A stretch of 20,172 nucleotides of DNA from JAUILA01 sp964563925 (GCA_964563925.1 CAZLZD010000064.1:1-20172); one strand, 5' to 3'; counted from the stretch's first letter, positions 8,208 through 16,023 are shown. Notes: generated by a model from the sequence alone, not told the origin. A program made the numbers and translations.

Positions 8208-8906
8208 ATGAAACGGATCCCGATCTTGCCGCAACCGAATGATTCGACCTGCGGCCCTACCAGCCTGCACGCGGTATACAACTACTTCGGGGATTCAGTC
8301 TCCCTTGAGGAAGTGATCAGCGAAGTACAGGGGCTTGAAGACGGCGGCACACTGGCGGTACTTCTTGGCCAGCATGCACTGTCCAGGGGATACAAGGTAA
8401 CACTCTACACCTTTAACCTCAAAGTATACGACCCGACGTGGGACCTCAAAAATCCTGAACTGGTTATCGGGCGGCTGAGGGCACAGCTGGAATTTAAAAA
8501 AGAACCCAAACTTCGGCATGTGATCAGGTCGTACATCGGCTACCTTGAGGCGGGCGGAGCTTTGCGAAGCTCGCTGCTGTCACGTTCATTTTTTATGGAT
8601 CATTTCCGGAAGGGGGTTCCGATACTGGCTGGATTGAGTGCCACATACCTTTATAACAGTACAAGGGAATACGAAGGACCGGACGGTCGCAGCATTTACG
8701 ACGACCTCAAAGGCACCCCGATGGGGCACTTTGTTGTTTTATCCGGACTGGATACAAAACGGCGTATCCAGGTATCTGACCCGTATCCCGACAACCCGGT
8801 CTCACGAAGTAATTATTACAGCGTGGGGACATCACGGCTAATCCATGCAATATTGCTTGGCATAGTGACCTATGACGCCAATTTGCTCGTCATAGAAAAA
8901 GAATAG
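8208..8906 (+). CDS. C39-like (papain-fold) cysteine peptidase of an amidoligase cluster
   Basis: From the ATG at 8208 the product has 232 residues. A TTG 15 bases upstream is possible, but the ATG places the conserved start MKRIPILPQPND normally. The catalytic set of the papain/C39 fold is visible: Gln9 (oxyanion hole), Cys15 in DSTCGPTSL, His174 in MGHFVVLSG and Asp191 in VSDPYP. There is no signal peptide, transmembrane segment or ABC-transporter domain, so it should be cytoplasmic and is not a bacteriocin exporter. The stop lies 4 bases before the RLAN gene start, and the next genes overlap in series, so it is the first gene of an operon with two amide-bond ligases. A processing, trimming or acyl-transfer role on the pathway product is inferred. 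No precursor-peptide gene was recognised beside it. Confidence 0.85.
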   Translation: MKRIPILPQPNDSTCGPTSLHAVYNYFGDSVSLEEVISEVQGLEDGGTLAVLLGQHALSRGYKVTLYTFNLKVYDPTWDLKNPELVIGRLRAQLEFKKEPKLRHVIRSYIGYLEAGGALRSSLLSRSFFMDHFRKGVPILAGLSATYLYNSTREYEGPDGRSIYDDLKGTPMGHFVVLSGLDTKRRIQVSDPYPDNPVSRSNYYSVGTSRLIHAILLGIVTYDANLLVIEKE

Positions 8907-8910
8907 CATC

Positions 8911-9372
8911 ATGCGTAAAATCGTTGTAGTAACGAATCTTAAAGAGTGGAACCTCTCCATCGACCAGGTCGAAGTGGTACCCGCCAAAAAATACCTGACC
9001 GATCCGGAATTTCAGAACCTCCGGAATGTCCGCGTTTTCAACCTGTGTAATAATTACCAGTATCAGTCGACCGGCTACTACGTCTCACTGCTGGCTGAAG
9101 CACGGGGTCACAAGGTTATCCCCAACACCACGACCCTGCAGGACTTTAAATCCTCGGCGATCGTGAAAGTGATCTCCTCAGATATTGAGGAACTGATTCA
9201 GAAAAGTCTGAAAAGGATAAAAAGTGAGCAATTCGTCCTGAGCATTTATTTTGGTCAGAATATGGCCGGACAATATGAGGAATTAAGCCGGCAGCTCTAT
9301 ATGCTTTTCCAGGCACCCCTGCTGCGCGTCCATTTCCGCAAAGGAAAAACCTGGACCCTGCGGGTCATATAG
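8911..9372 (+). CDS. RLAN domain protein: N-terminal part of a split RimK-like ATP-grasp ligase
   Basis: The 153-residue product starts at ATG 8911, 4 bases after the peptidase stop. It matches the RimK-like ATP-grasp N-terminal (RLAN) domain as I know it: MRKIVVVTNLKEW, VFNLCNNYQYQSTGYYVSLLAEARGHKVIP, then a Leu-rich end before LRVHFRKGKTWTLRVI. It ends at an amber codon (9370-9372). The same frame continues without another stop through TIPFKEVPEV and into the ATP-grasp domain, so the original protein was almost certainly one chain of 482 codons (8911-10359), close to the family's usual size. The RLAN domain alone has no known catalytic activity. It could still associate with the separate ATP-grasp product. 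Confidence 0.82.
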   Translation: MRKIVVVTNLKEWNLSIDQVEVVPAKKYLTDPEFQNLRNVRVFNLCNNYQYQSTGYYVSLLAEARGHKVIPNTTTLQDFKSSAIVKVISSDIEELIQKSLKRIKSEQFVLSIYFGQNMAGQYEELSRQLYMLFQAPLLRVHFRKGKTWTLRVI

Positions 9373-9402
9373 ACCATCCCTTTTAAGGAGGTACCCGAAG
9401 TG
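9370..9402 (+). promoter_or_regulatory. In-frame amber codon with a strong Shine-Dalgarno and GTG restart inside the RLAN/ATP-grasp gene
   Basis: TAG at 9370-9372 interrupts an otherwise continuous frame. It is followed by AAGGAGG at 9385-9391 and, after 8 nt, a GTG at 9400. This is a textbook ribosome-binding site and spacing, in a genome where most genes show little Shine-Dalgarno. The AAGGAGG bases also encode Lys-Glu of the conserved linker (PFKEVPEV), so the match may be partly coincidental. Restart here would give a separate ATP-grasp protein. Confidence 0.6.
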
Positions 9403-10359
9403 CACCTCCCTTTCATGGAGGAGGCGGCCCGGGCTTATTTCTCCAAACAACGTTACGCAGCGCCCAGGGCCGATCATACCAAATACGACCTGGCCATCCT
9501 GGTAAACCCCAATGAAAGTGAACCTCCTTCCAACCGGAAGGCCCTGGAGAAATTTGTGGAAACGGCTGACTCCCTGAATATCTACACTGACCTGATTACC
9601 AAGGACGACTTCAGCCGGATCGCTGAGTACGATGCGCTTTTTATACGGGAAACAACCTCGGTAAACCACCATACCTACCGGTTTGCGCGACGGGCACGGG
9701 CAGAGGGCATGGTGGTCATTGATGACCCGGAGTCCATTCTCAAATGCACCAACAAAGTGTACCTGGCGGAGATTCTCCAGAAAGCCCGCATCCCGACACC
9801 GCCTACCCTGATCATACATAAACAGAACCGCGACAAGGTACTGGACGAGCTGGGCCTGCCTTGTGTGCTTAAAAAGCCGGACAGTGCATTTTCACAGGGA
9901 GTGGTCAAGGTAGGTACGGAAGAGGAGCTGAAGGCGACCCTTGACAAAATGCTGGCCTCGTCTGACCTGGTCATCGGACAAAAATTCCTGCCTACCGATT
10001 TTGACTGGCGCATTGGAATCATTGACAAGACGCCAATCTACGCCTGCAAGTATTATATGGCAAAAGGCCACTGGCAGATCTACAACTGGAAAGGAGAAGA
10101 AGCCGACCAGTCCGGACACGTTGAAACCATGCCCATTGAAAATGCCCCTGAAAAGATTGTTTCAGCGGCTCTGAAGGCGGCTAATCTGATCGGGGACGGA
10201 CTGTACGGTGTTGATGTCAAAGAATCGGACGGGGAAGTCTATGTGATTGAAGTCAATGACAATCCCAGTATTGATCACGGCTTTGAAGACCAGGTTTTGC
10301 AGGATGCCCTGTATGAACGCATTCTCAAGTCAATCATTAACCGGATCGAAAAACAATGA
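9400..10359 (+). CDS. RimK-like ATP-grasp ligase (C-terminal part of the split RLAN/ATP-grasp enzyme)
   Basis: From the GTG at 9400 the product has 319 residues. It contains a pre-ATP-grasp region (about 28-115, YDLAILVNPNE, then YDALFIRETTSVNHHTY) and an ATP-grasp fold (about 116-318). Lys158 and Lys159 in CVLKKPDSAFSQGV bind nucleotide. DWRIGII and a YACKYYMAKGHW strand follow, and Mg-ATP ligands Asp272 (YGVDVKES), Glu284 and Asn286 (VIEVNDNPS) are all present. ATP-grasp ligases of the RimK group join an amino acid to a carboxylate through an acyl phosphate, and RimK itself adds glutamate to ribosomal protein S6. The catalytic half therefore looks intact despite the upstream amber codon. 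Its ATG-overlapping stop (ATGA at 10356) couples it to the GCS2-like ligase. The substrate is unknown. Confidence 0.88.
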   Translation: MHLPFMEEAARAYFSKQRYAAPRADHTKYDLAILVNPNESEPPSNRKALEKFVETADSLNIYTDLITKDDFSRIAEYDALFIRETTSVNHHTYRFARRARAEGMVVIDDPESILKCTNKVYLAEILQKARIPTPPTLIIHKQNRDKVLDELGLPCVLKKPDSAFSQGVVKVGTEEELKATLDKMLASSDLVIGQKFLPTDFDWRIGIIDKTPIYACKYYMAKGHWQIYNWKGEEADQSGHVETMPIENAPEKIVSAALKAANLIGDGLYGVDVKESDGEVYVIEVNDNPSIDHGFEDQVLQDALYERILKSIINRIEKQ

Positions 10360-11555
10360 AAAAGCTGTCTCTGTTTGAAGGGTTTGGCGTGGAACTGGAG
10401 TACATGATTGTCGACCGGGAATCATTGCGCCTTCTTCCGATGGCAGACAAACTGCTTTTCTCAGTGGCCGGAGATTATTCCGGCGATGTGGATCGCGGTG
10501 CAATTGCCTGGTCAAATGAACTGGTAAATCATGTAATTGAACTTAAAACCAACGGTCCGGCTGACTCTCTGGATCACCTTCCGGAGTTGTTCCTGGAGAA
10601 TATCAGGGAAATCAACCAGCGGCTGGCCGATTTCGGGGCAATGCTTCTCCCTACAGCGAGCCATCCCTTTATGGACCCGTTTAAGGAAACCGTCATATGG
10701 CCGCACGAGAACAGCGAGATTTATTCCCTGTATAATAAAATCTTTGATTGCCGCGGCCATGGCTGGTCAAATGTTCAGAGCACACACATTAACCTGCCCT
10801 TTTCAGGAGACGAAGAGTTTGGCCGGCTTCATGCTGCCATTCGCGTCCTGCTGCCCATTATTCCTGCACTTAGTGCCAGTTCGCCCATTCTCGACGCTGC
10901 CACAACGGATTTTCATGATACACGCCTTGAATATTACCGCAAAAACCAGGCACGCATACCTTCTATTTGCGGCGGGGTAATTCCCGAAAGAGCGTTTACT
11001 GAAGCCGATTATCAGTCAATGATATTCCGGGTTATCCAGGAAGATGTGCGCCCCTATGACCCGGAAGGGATCCTGAAAAAGTACTTCCTGAATTCCCGCG
11101 GCGCCATTGCCCGGTTTGACCGCGGCGCGGTGGAAATTCGGATCATTGATATCCAGGAGACCCCTTCCGCAGACCTGGCTGTCCTTGAGCTTATCGTCGC
11201 GGCGGTCAGGCAATTCGCGGATCCGGCCTTTGGATTCCTGAAAGACTGGCGGGAAGAGCGGCTCAGGGAAATTTTTCTGCAGGTTATCCGCAGCGGTGAA
11301 CAAACAATGATCCACGACCCGGAATACCTTGGCCTGTTTGAGCTTCATGAACCTTGCCCCGCCTCGGAATGCTGGAAGGTACTTGCCGCAAAAAATAAGC
11401 TCCATTTCCAAAAGGAGATCAGTCATATCCTGGAGCATGGCTCCCTTTCAACCCGCATTCTCCGACGCCTTCCTGAGGCCTTTACCACCGCTGACCTGCG
11501 GATTATTTACAGCGAACTTGCAACCTGCCTGGAGAATGGAAAGCTATTTACCTGA
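10356..11555 (+). CDS. GCS2-type carboxylate-amine ligase (glutamate-cysteine ligase-like)
   Basis: The ATG at 10356 overlaps the preceding TGA. The 399-residue protein matches the GCS2 family (glutamine-synthetase fold, ATP-dependent). The N-terminal GFGVELEYMIVD holds the family's metal-binding Glu residues, Glu13 and Glu15. Other family features are NELVNHVIELKTNGP near 49, TASHPFMDP near 100, WSNVQSTHINLPF near 137 and VEIRIIDIQETPSADLAVLELI near 258. Family members link glutamate or another gamma-carboxylate to an amine (YbdK-like glutamate-cysteine ligases, EgtA, PatB-like enzymes). Paired with a RimK-like ligase, it probably makes a second amide bond in a small molecule or peptide. Its product cannot be named: glutathione is one possibility, but the context of C39 peptidase and RLAN argues for something else. 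Confidence 0.85.
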   Translation: MKKLSLFEGFGVELEYMIVDRESLRLLPMADKLLFSVAGDYSGDVDRGAIAWSNELVNHVIELKTNGPADSLDHLPELFLENIREINQRLADFGAMLLPTASHPFMDPFKETVIWPHENSEIYSLYNKIFDCRGHGWSNVQSTHINLPFSGDEEFGRLHAAIRVLLPIIPALSASSPILDAATTDFHDTRLEYYRKNQARIPSICGGVIPERAFTEADYQSMIFRVIQEDVRPYDPEGILKKYFLNSRGAIARFDRGAVEIRIIDIQETPSADLAVLELIVAAVRQFADPAFGFLKDWREERLREIFLQVIRSGEQTMIHDPEYLGLFELHEPCPASECWKVLAAKNKLHFQKEISHILEHGSLSTRILRRLPEAFTTADLRIIYSELATCLENGKLFT

Positions 11556-12246
11556 ACCAGCCCTGATCATTTCCTGTGAACACGGAGGCAACCGTGTTCC
11601 GGTAAAATACAAGGCGCTGTTCAAGGAGGGTAAGGAGGCACTTTCCTCCCATCGCGGGTATGATCCGGGCGCCCTTGCCGTCTATAACATTCTTTGTCAA
11701 AACCTGCCCTCCCGGCATCTGAGCAGCCGTGTAAGCAGGTTGCTGGTAGAGCTGAACCGAAGCCTTCATCATCCGAACCTCTTCAGCGAGTTTACCCGGA
11801 CCTTACCTGAGGATCAGAAGCGCGTGCTGCTGGCCAGTCATTATCATCCCTATCGCAATACACTGACTGCAATGATCGAAACCCACGTCCATCACGGAAC
11901 GCCGGTCCTGCATCTTTCGGTCCACTCGTTCGTACCCGAACTTAATGGTCAGGTACGCAATGCGGATATCGGACTGCTCTATGATCCCGGGCGCCGGTGG
12001 GAAAAGGAATATTGTCACCGGTTGAAAAATATTCTCCAAAAGACCAGTCCGTTACTTCGCGTCAGGTTCAATTACCCCTACCTGGGAAAGGCCGACGGAC
12101 TTACCACCTGGCTGCGCAAAAAGTTTCCCGAAGAACTATATGCCGGAATTGAGCTGGAGGTAAATCAGGCACTGCTTAAAAACAAAGCCGGACAGCGTGC
12201 TGCCGGCGAGATGCTGCTTGAAAGCATCCACCAGTGCCTGTCGTAA
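11536..12246 (+). CDS. N-formylglutamate amidohydrolase-like enzyme
   Basis: The start at ATG 11536 overlaps the GCS2-like gene by 20 bases and gives 236 residues. Any upstream extension of the frame would lie entirely inside the neighbouring gene. The family signature is clear: SCEHGGNRVP at 13-22, HRGYDPGA at 39-46, VELNRS at 71-76, HSFVPELNGQVRNADIGLLYDP at about 130-151 and GIELEVNQ at 184-191. His, Asp and Glu in these motifs are the expected zinc ligands and catalytic residues. Classical members hydrolyse N-formylglutamate in histidine breakdown, but no hut genes are nearby. Translational overlap with two amide ligases suggests it hydrolyses an amide or formyl bond on the same pathway's product or intermediate. 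This role is inferred. Confidence 0.88.
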   Translation: MESYLPEPALIISCEHGGNRVPVKYKALFKEGKEALSSHRGYDPGALAVYNILCQNLPSRHLSSRVSRLLVELNRSLHHPNLFSEFTRTLPEDQKRVLLASHYHPYRNTLTAMIETHVHHGTPVLHLSVHSFVPELNGQVRNADIGLLYDPGRRWEKEYCHRLKNILQKTSPLLRVRFNYPYLGKADGLTTWLRKKFPEELYAGIELEVNQALLKNKAGQRAAGEMLLESIHQCLS

Positions 12247-12310
12247 TCGTTTGCATTAAAAATTGTGTTGAAAATCCTTACAAACATGGCCGTATTGAGC
12301 TTCAAAGGGG

Positions 12311-12316
12311 TATAAT
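12311..12316 (+). promoter_or_regulatory. TATAAT-like box before the phosphorylase-like gene
   Basis: TATAATTG starting at 12311 resembles both a -10 box and the Bacteroidetes -7 motif, 14 nt before the ATG at 12330. No -33 element at the usual distance was found, so transcription from the upstream cluster (83-bp gap) is an equal possibility. Confidence 0.25.
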
Positions 12317-12329
12317 TGTGTTTTAACCT

Positions 12330-13997
12330 ATGAACATGAGCACATTTAATATACCTTATAACCTGCCTTTTACTCCTGCACGAAAATACCAGAAAAAGGT
12401 GGCCTACTTCAGTATGGAGTTTGCTATCGACCAACCTCTAAAGATCTACAGCGGTGGTCTTGGATTTCTCGCAGGCAGTCATATGCGCAGCGCTTACGAA
12501 CTGAACCAGAACCTGATCGGGATTGGAATACTCTGGAAATATGGTTACTACGACCAGGTCAGGCGGGGAGACAAGTCGATGGACGTCCTGTTTCAGGAGA
12601 AGCTTTACAGCTTTCTGGTGGATACCGGAATCACTTTTGACATTCAGATTAATCAGCACCCTGTTAAGGTGAAAGCGTATTACCTTCCGCCGGAGGTGTT
12701 TAACTCAGCACCCATTTTTCTGCTTTCCACGGATTTGCCGGAGAATGACTACCTGGCCCAGACCATTTCGCACAGGCTGTATGATTCAAATGACGCCACC
12801 CGCATCGCCCAGTATATTTTGCTTGGACAGGGAGGGGCACGCTTGCTGGAACACCTTTCGTGGGTTCCGGACATCTATCATTTAAACGAAGCCCACGCAC
12901 TCTCTGCGGCCTTCTATCTCTATGAGAAATTTGACAAGAAGGCGGCCGAGGTAAAAAAACGGCTTGTGTTTACCACCCACACCCCTGAGAAAGCCGGAAA
13001 TGAGGAGCATGAACTTGCTTTACTTCATAAAATGGGCTTCTTCAATGATCTCTCGGAGAATGAAGCAAGAAAATTCTCCCAGACAAATGGGCACACCTTC
13101 AGTCATTCACTGGTTGCACTGCGGCTGGCGAAACGCGCGAATGCCGTCTCTAAAAAACATGGGGAGGTTTCCCGGGAAATGTGGAAAAAATATAAAAAGA
13201 CCTGCCCGATCATACACATAACCAATAGCCAGAATAAGCGTTACTGGGCAGACAAGAAGCTGTACCAGGCGCTGGAAAATGGCGATATGGAGGCACTTCG
13301 TCAGCGTAAGAAGGCCATGAAATCCAGGCTGTTTGAAGTCGTCGCCGATCAGGCAGGAAAACTCTTCGACCGGGAAGTCCTCACGATTGTGTGGGCCCGC
13401 CGGTTTGCCGCATACAAACGGGCAGACCTGATTATTGAGAATGAGGAACGGTTCAGGAGCATTATCACAAACAAGGACCGGCCGGTACAAATCATCTGGG
13501 CGGGTAAACCTTATCCGCAGGACTACGGGGCGACCGGCATCTTTAACAACCTCGTCCACTTCAATAAACAGTTCAGTCACAGTACTATTCTGGTAGGATA
13601 TGAGTTGCTGCTTTCCCGGTTGTGTAAAATGGGTGCAGACATATGGCTGAACAACCCCAGGGTGCCAAGAGAAGCCAGCGGAACCAGCGGGATGACTGCG
13701 GCCATGAACGGGGCGGTCAACTTATCGACGCAGGACGGATGGATGCTTGAATTCGGGGAACATAAGAAGAATTCCTATCTCATTCCCCTGGCGGATGAAT
13801 CGCTTCCGATACATGAGCAGGACCTGGCCGACCGTGAAAACATGCTGGATCTCCTGGAACACGAGATCATCCCTGCCTATTACGATACGCCGGATACATG
13901 GAGTGAACTGGTGACGGCAAGCATGACGGACGTCCTGAAATATTTCGAATCGGCACGAATGGCCGATGAATATTACGAGAAGATGTTCAAGCGCTAA
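12330..13997 (+). CDS. Short alpha-glucan phosphorylase-like protein (GlgP/GT35 family) lacking the PLP lysine
   Basis: This 555-residue protein is of the short alpha-glucan phosphorylase type (TIGR02094-like), well below the 800 or more residues of classical GlgP. Family motifs are KVAYFSMEFAIDQPLKIYSGGLGFLAGSHMRSA at 23-55, WKYGYYDQ near 69, HLNEAHALSA near 184, FTTHTPEKAGNEEH near 214, WARRFAAYKRADLI near 355 and WLNNPRVPREASGTSGM at 439-455. In classical phosphorylases the motif EASGTxxMK supplies the Lys that binds pyridoxal phosphate. Here that position is Thr456 (codon ACT, 13695-13697). The protein is therefore either inactive, uses another mechanism, or belongs to a Bacteroidetes subfamily that lost PLP. 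A role in storage-glucan metabolism is likely by family, but the reaction is uncertain. ATG 12336 is an alternative start. Confidence 0.85.
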   Translation: MNMSTFNIPYNLPFTPARKYQKKVAYFSMEFAIDQPLKIYSGGLGFLAGSHMRSAYELNQNLIGIGILWKYGYYDQVRRGDKSMDVLFQEKLYSFLVDTGITFDIQINQHPVKVKAYYLPPEVFNSAPIFLLSTDLPENDYLAQTISHRLYDSNDATRIAQYILLGQGGARLLEHLSWVPDIYHLNEAHALSAAFYLYEKFDKKAAEVKKRLVFTTHTPEKAGNEEHELALLHKMGFFNDLSENEARKFSQTNGHTFSHSLVALRLAKRANAVSKKHGEVSREMWKKYKKTCPIIHITNSQNKRYWADKKLYQALENGDMEALRQRKKAMKSRLFEVVADQAGKLFDREVLTIVWARRFAAYKRADLIIENEERFRSIITNKDRPVQIIWAGKPYPQDYGATGIFNNLVHFNKQFSHSTILVGYELLLSRLCKMGADIWLNNPRVPREASGTSGMTAAMNGAVNLSTQDGWMLEFGEHKKNSYLIPLADESLPIHEQDLADRENMLDLLEHEIIPAYYDTPDTWSELVTASMTDVLKYFESARMADEYYEKMFKR

Positions 13998-14011
13998 ACG
14001 CGTAGCTGGTA

Positions 14012-14731
14012 TTATTCCTCTTCGTTTTTAAGGAAAGGAAAGGAAACAAGAAACTGGAAGGTATTATGGCGGAACTGGCTGTCGCCAATCGGTTCGCGTG
14101 CGACATCCACAAATCCAGGGGTCCATCTCACTTTAACGTCCAGGCCACCGCCTGAACTTTTCTGATTGATATGCACTCCCAGTTCAACGGGCCAGCTCAG
14201 GTCGTACCACTGGGTTTCCTCACGAAGGTGGTTGGTGATCTCTATTTCGGTGAGCCCTCCGGATAAAACAGCTTCAGATACCAGTTTTGCAGAGGTTCGA
14301 AAGCTTATCTGTGGCCCCGAGGCAACGAAAAACAGGTCTGACAATTCATACCGGAAGAGTAACGGTATGTCGATGTAATTCATAACCAGTTTTGACTGAA
14401 AGGATTCCACATTCTCGAGTTCTTCCGGAATGGGGATAAATTCCTCCAGGCCTTTTTCGCCTCGCATGGACAACGGTTTGAATTCCGGAACAAACGCCCA
14501 TCGGTCATTGATTTTGATATAATTACCCAAACCGAAGGTTGCCCCAAGGTACGGCTGCCCGCGCAGGTCACCTATATCAGACAAGACAAGTCCGCCTTCA
14601 ATATTAAAATGGAAATTTTCCGTAGCGGCCTTCTCACCGAATATGAGAACCAGCCACATTGCCTGTCCGAATGAGGAAACAGGCACTGAAATGAAGAGAA
14701 TAGCTGCGACTATGCATGTTTTTATTGACAT
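14012..14731 (-). CDS. Outer-membrane beta-barrel protein (last gene of envelope operon)
   Basis: The 239-residue product has a signal peptide (MSIKTCIVAAILFISVPVSSFGQ). The rest has alternating polar and hydrophobic strands: FHFNIEGGLVLSDIG, YLGATFGLGNYIKI, WAFVPEFKPLS, MNYIDIPLLFRYEL and FFVASGPQISFRT. This is the pattern of the Bacteroidetes outer-membrane beta-barrel family (PF13568, PorT-like). The C-terminal strand ends FQFLVSFPFL, followed by charged KNEEE. The start is 6 bases after the upstream barrel gene's stop, and the stop converges with the phosphorylase-like gene across 14 bases without a terminator hairpin. The specific function is unknown. Confidence 0.82.
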   Translation of the reverse strand: MSIKTCIVAAILFISVPVSSFGQAMWLVLIFGEKAATENFHFNIEGGLVLSDIGDLRGQPYLGATFGLGNYIKINDRWAFVPEFKPLSMRGEKGLEEFIPIPEELENVESFQSKLVMNYIDIPLLFRYELSDLFFVASGPQISFRTSAKLVSEAVLSGGLTEIEITNHLREETQWYDLSWPVELGVHINQKSSGGGLDVKVRWTPGFVDVAREPIGDSQFRHNTFQFLVSFPFLKNEEE

Positions 14732-14737
14732 CGGCGA

Positions 14738-15388
14738 TTATTTTAGTCGGAATATTAAGCTGCCTCCCAGGTTAAACTGATAGATGGTTGAATAGGTGGA
14801 AACACCCGCTCCGGAGCCGCCTGTCCCAAGATAAAACCCACCCCCAACGGCCTGTACCGGAGACATCAGCTGGGCGTGAATTCGAAGGCTTGCCAGGTCT
14901 CCTGGCGATACTTCCATACCGGCACGTAGCCCCCAGGCAAATTTAGTCACATTGGACCGGTCCAGGTCCTTTGGAGTAAATACGGCCAGTCCTGCATCAA
15001 ACGATGCAAATCCCCGGATCAAGTCGGACACCGGCACATACCTGGTACCGCCGATCATTACATACGTTATCCCCAGATCGGCCTCTTCGCGATCTCCAAA
15101 GAAAGGGACAACCATCCCCTCCGCATCCATTCTCTGATAAATCAGTTCGAATGCATTTACCGGGCTGATTCCTATCTCAACCCCTGCACCCCATTGAAAC
15201 CCATCCGAAATCTTGCCATAGCCGTTGCTGAAGTCCACCTTATCCGCAAAGGTGTAACCTCCGAAGGTGAGCAACCTGACCGCTCCCTGTTGTGCCGAGA
15301 CGGAAAAGGACATAACGGTCAGGAGGAGAATCAGTAAACTGCCAGTCCTGTGAAAACTAGTCAAGGATTCCGGCTTTATCCATTTCAT
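14738..15388 (-). CDS. Outer-membrane beta-barrel protein
   Basis: The 216-residue product has a signal peptide with a long n-region (hydrophobic SLLILLLTVMSFSVSAQ). Predicted beta strands follow (VRLLTFGGYTFADKV, FQWGAGVEIGISP, NAFELIYQRMDA, WGLRAGMEVSP, YQFNLGGSLIFRLK), and the protein ends in a typical barrel strand. The ATG at 15388 overlaps the upstream lipoprotein gene by 32 bases. An in-frame TTG at residue 9, with almost no overlap, would give a shorter and more usual signal peptide, so the start is uncertain by eight residues. It is the fourth gene of a five-gene operon on this strand. No specific function can be assigned. Confidence 0.8.
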   Translation of the reverse strand: MKWIKPESLTSFHRTGSLLILLLTVMSFSVSAQQGAVRLLTFGGYTFADKVDFSNGYGKISDGFQWGAGVEIGISPVNAFELIYQRMDAEGMVVPFFGDREEADLGITYVMIGGTRYVPVSDLIRGFASFDAGLAVFTPKDLDRSNVTKFAWGLRAGMEVSPGDLASLRIHAQLMSPVQAVGGGFYLGTGGSGAGVSTYSTIYQFNLGGSLIFRLK

Positions 15389-16007
15389 AGACTAATGCCT
15401 TGGCAAGGGACCTTGCCGCCGATTCGATATTGGAAGGGTCATAACTCCTTGACTGGGCAGACCAAACCAACTCCTCACTGTCAACATCGTACAAATTGTT
15501 TTCAATGAAATAGGTCCGGCTGGTGGTATAATAGCCCGGGTCATAGACCCTGCCGTAGTACGTTCCGTAATAGCCGCCAAAGGAGCCATAATATCCGTAG
15601 CGCGGGTAAGGCGCATACGCGGTGGTTCCGGGTACGTACCGGGTATCTTCCTGGGTATCCAGCAGGGCGACTGTGAGCACACCTTTCATATTTTCGTCGC
15701 GTACTTTTGTCAACACCTCTTCCTTGGTCGGTTGCGTGTTCATGAAATTGGGCGGGAATACATCTATGCTTGCCTGTGCCTTAACACCTTTGGAACGAAG
15801 TTCTTCCACCATACTTCCTTCGACCGCACGACGGGCGACCACATTCGGGGTAAGGACAGTCACCAGGATCGCATCATATCCGGTCACGGTCATTTCGGGG
15901 TTTTGCCAGGTACCGGTTATGTTGGTAGAGGTCCCGCAGCTCATTACGGAAAGGGAAAATACAATGACTGCAAAGGCAGAAATCAGTGAATTTAAGTATT
16001 TCATCAT
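15357..16007 (-). CDS. Lipoprotein with Tyr/Gly-rich loop (DUF4136-like)
   Basis: The 216-residue product begins with a lipoprotein signal (AFAVIVFSLSVMSCG, lipidated Cys24). A soluble alpha/beta domain follows: TGTWQNPEM, YDAILVTVLTPNVVARRAVEGSMVEELRSKGVKA, EEVLTKVRDENMKGVLTVALLD, then after a loop VWSAQSRSYDPSNIESAARSLAKALVYEM. This resembles the broad group of envelope lipoproteins around DUF4136 that begin with a TW-x-x-P motif. A loop at about 124-162 is rich in Tyr, Gly and Pro and low in complexity. The gene sits 16 bases after the preceding barrel gene. An envelope role with the adjacent barrels is inferred; no enzymatic motif is visible. Confidence 0.75.
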   Translation of the reverse strand: MMKYLNSLISAFAVIVFSLSVMSCGTSTNITGTWQNPEMTVTGYDAILVTVLTPNVVARRAVEGSMVEELRSKGVKAQASIDVFPPNFMNTQPTKEEVLTKVRDENMKGVLTVALLDTQEDTRYVPGTTAYAPYPRYGYYGSFGGYYGTYYGRVYDPGYYTTSRTYFIENNLYDVDSEELVWSAQSRSYDPSNIESAARSLAKALVYEMDKAGILD

Positions 16008-16023
16008 TATAGAATTGTTTTCA

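Noticed and set aside
8189..8242. A 17-codon frame (MIAFHDNETDPDLAATE) overlapping the C39-like gene start, considered as a precursor peptide
   Set aside because: It has no Shine-Dalgarno and overlaps the peptidase start out of frame. It also lacks a Gly-Gly leader, so it is most likely chance.
8911..9400. A frameshift between the RLAN and ATP-grasp halves
   Set aside because: Both halves are in the same frame (489 bases apart, a multiple of three), and the only interruption is one TAG codon.
11329..11535. Upstream extension of the formylglutamate-hydrolase-like gene
   Set aside because: It lies wholly within the GCS2-like gene in another frame. The family's N-terminus begins at ATG 11536.
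12286..12315. A 9-codon frame (MAVLSFKGV) before the phosphorylase-like gene, considered as a leader peptide
   Set aside because: It is very short, with no ribosome-binding site and no runs of a regulatory amino acid.
12330..13997. Calling this protein a pseudogene because the PLP lysine is absent
   Set aside because: The frame is intact and all other family motifs are conserved, so a functional variant is more likely than decay.
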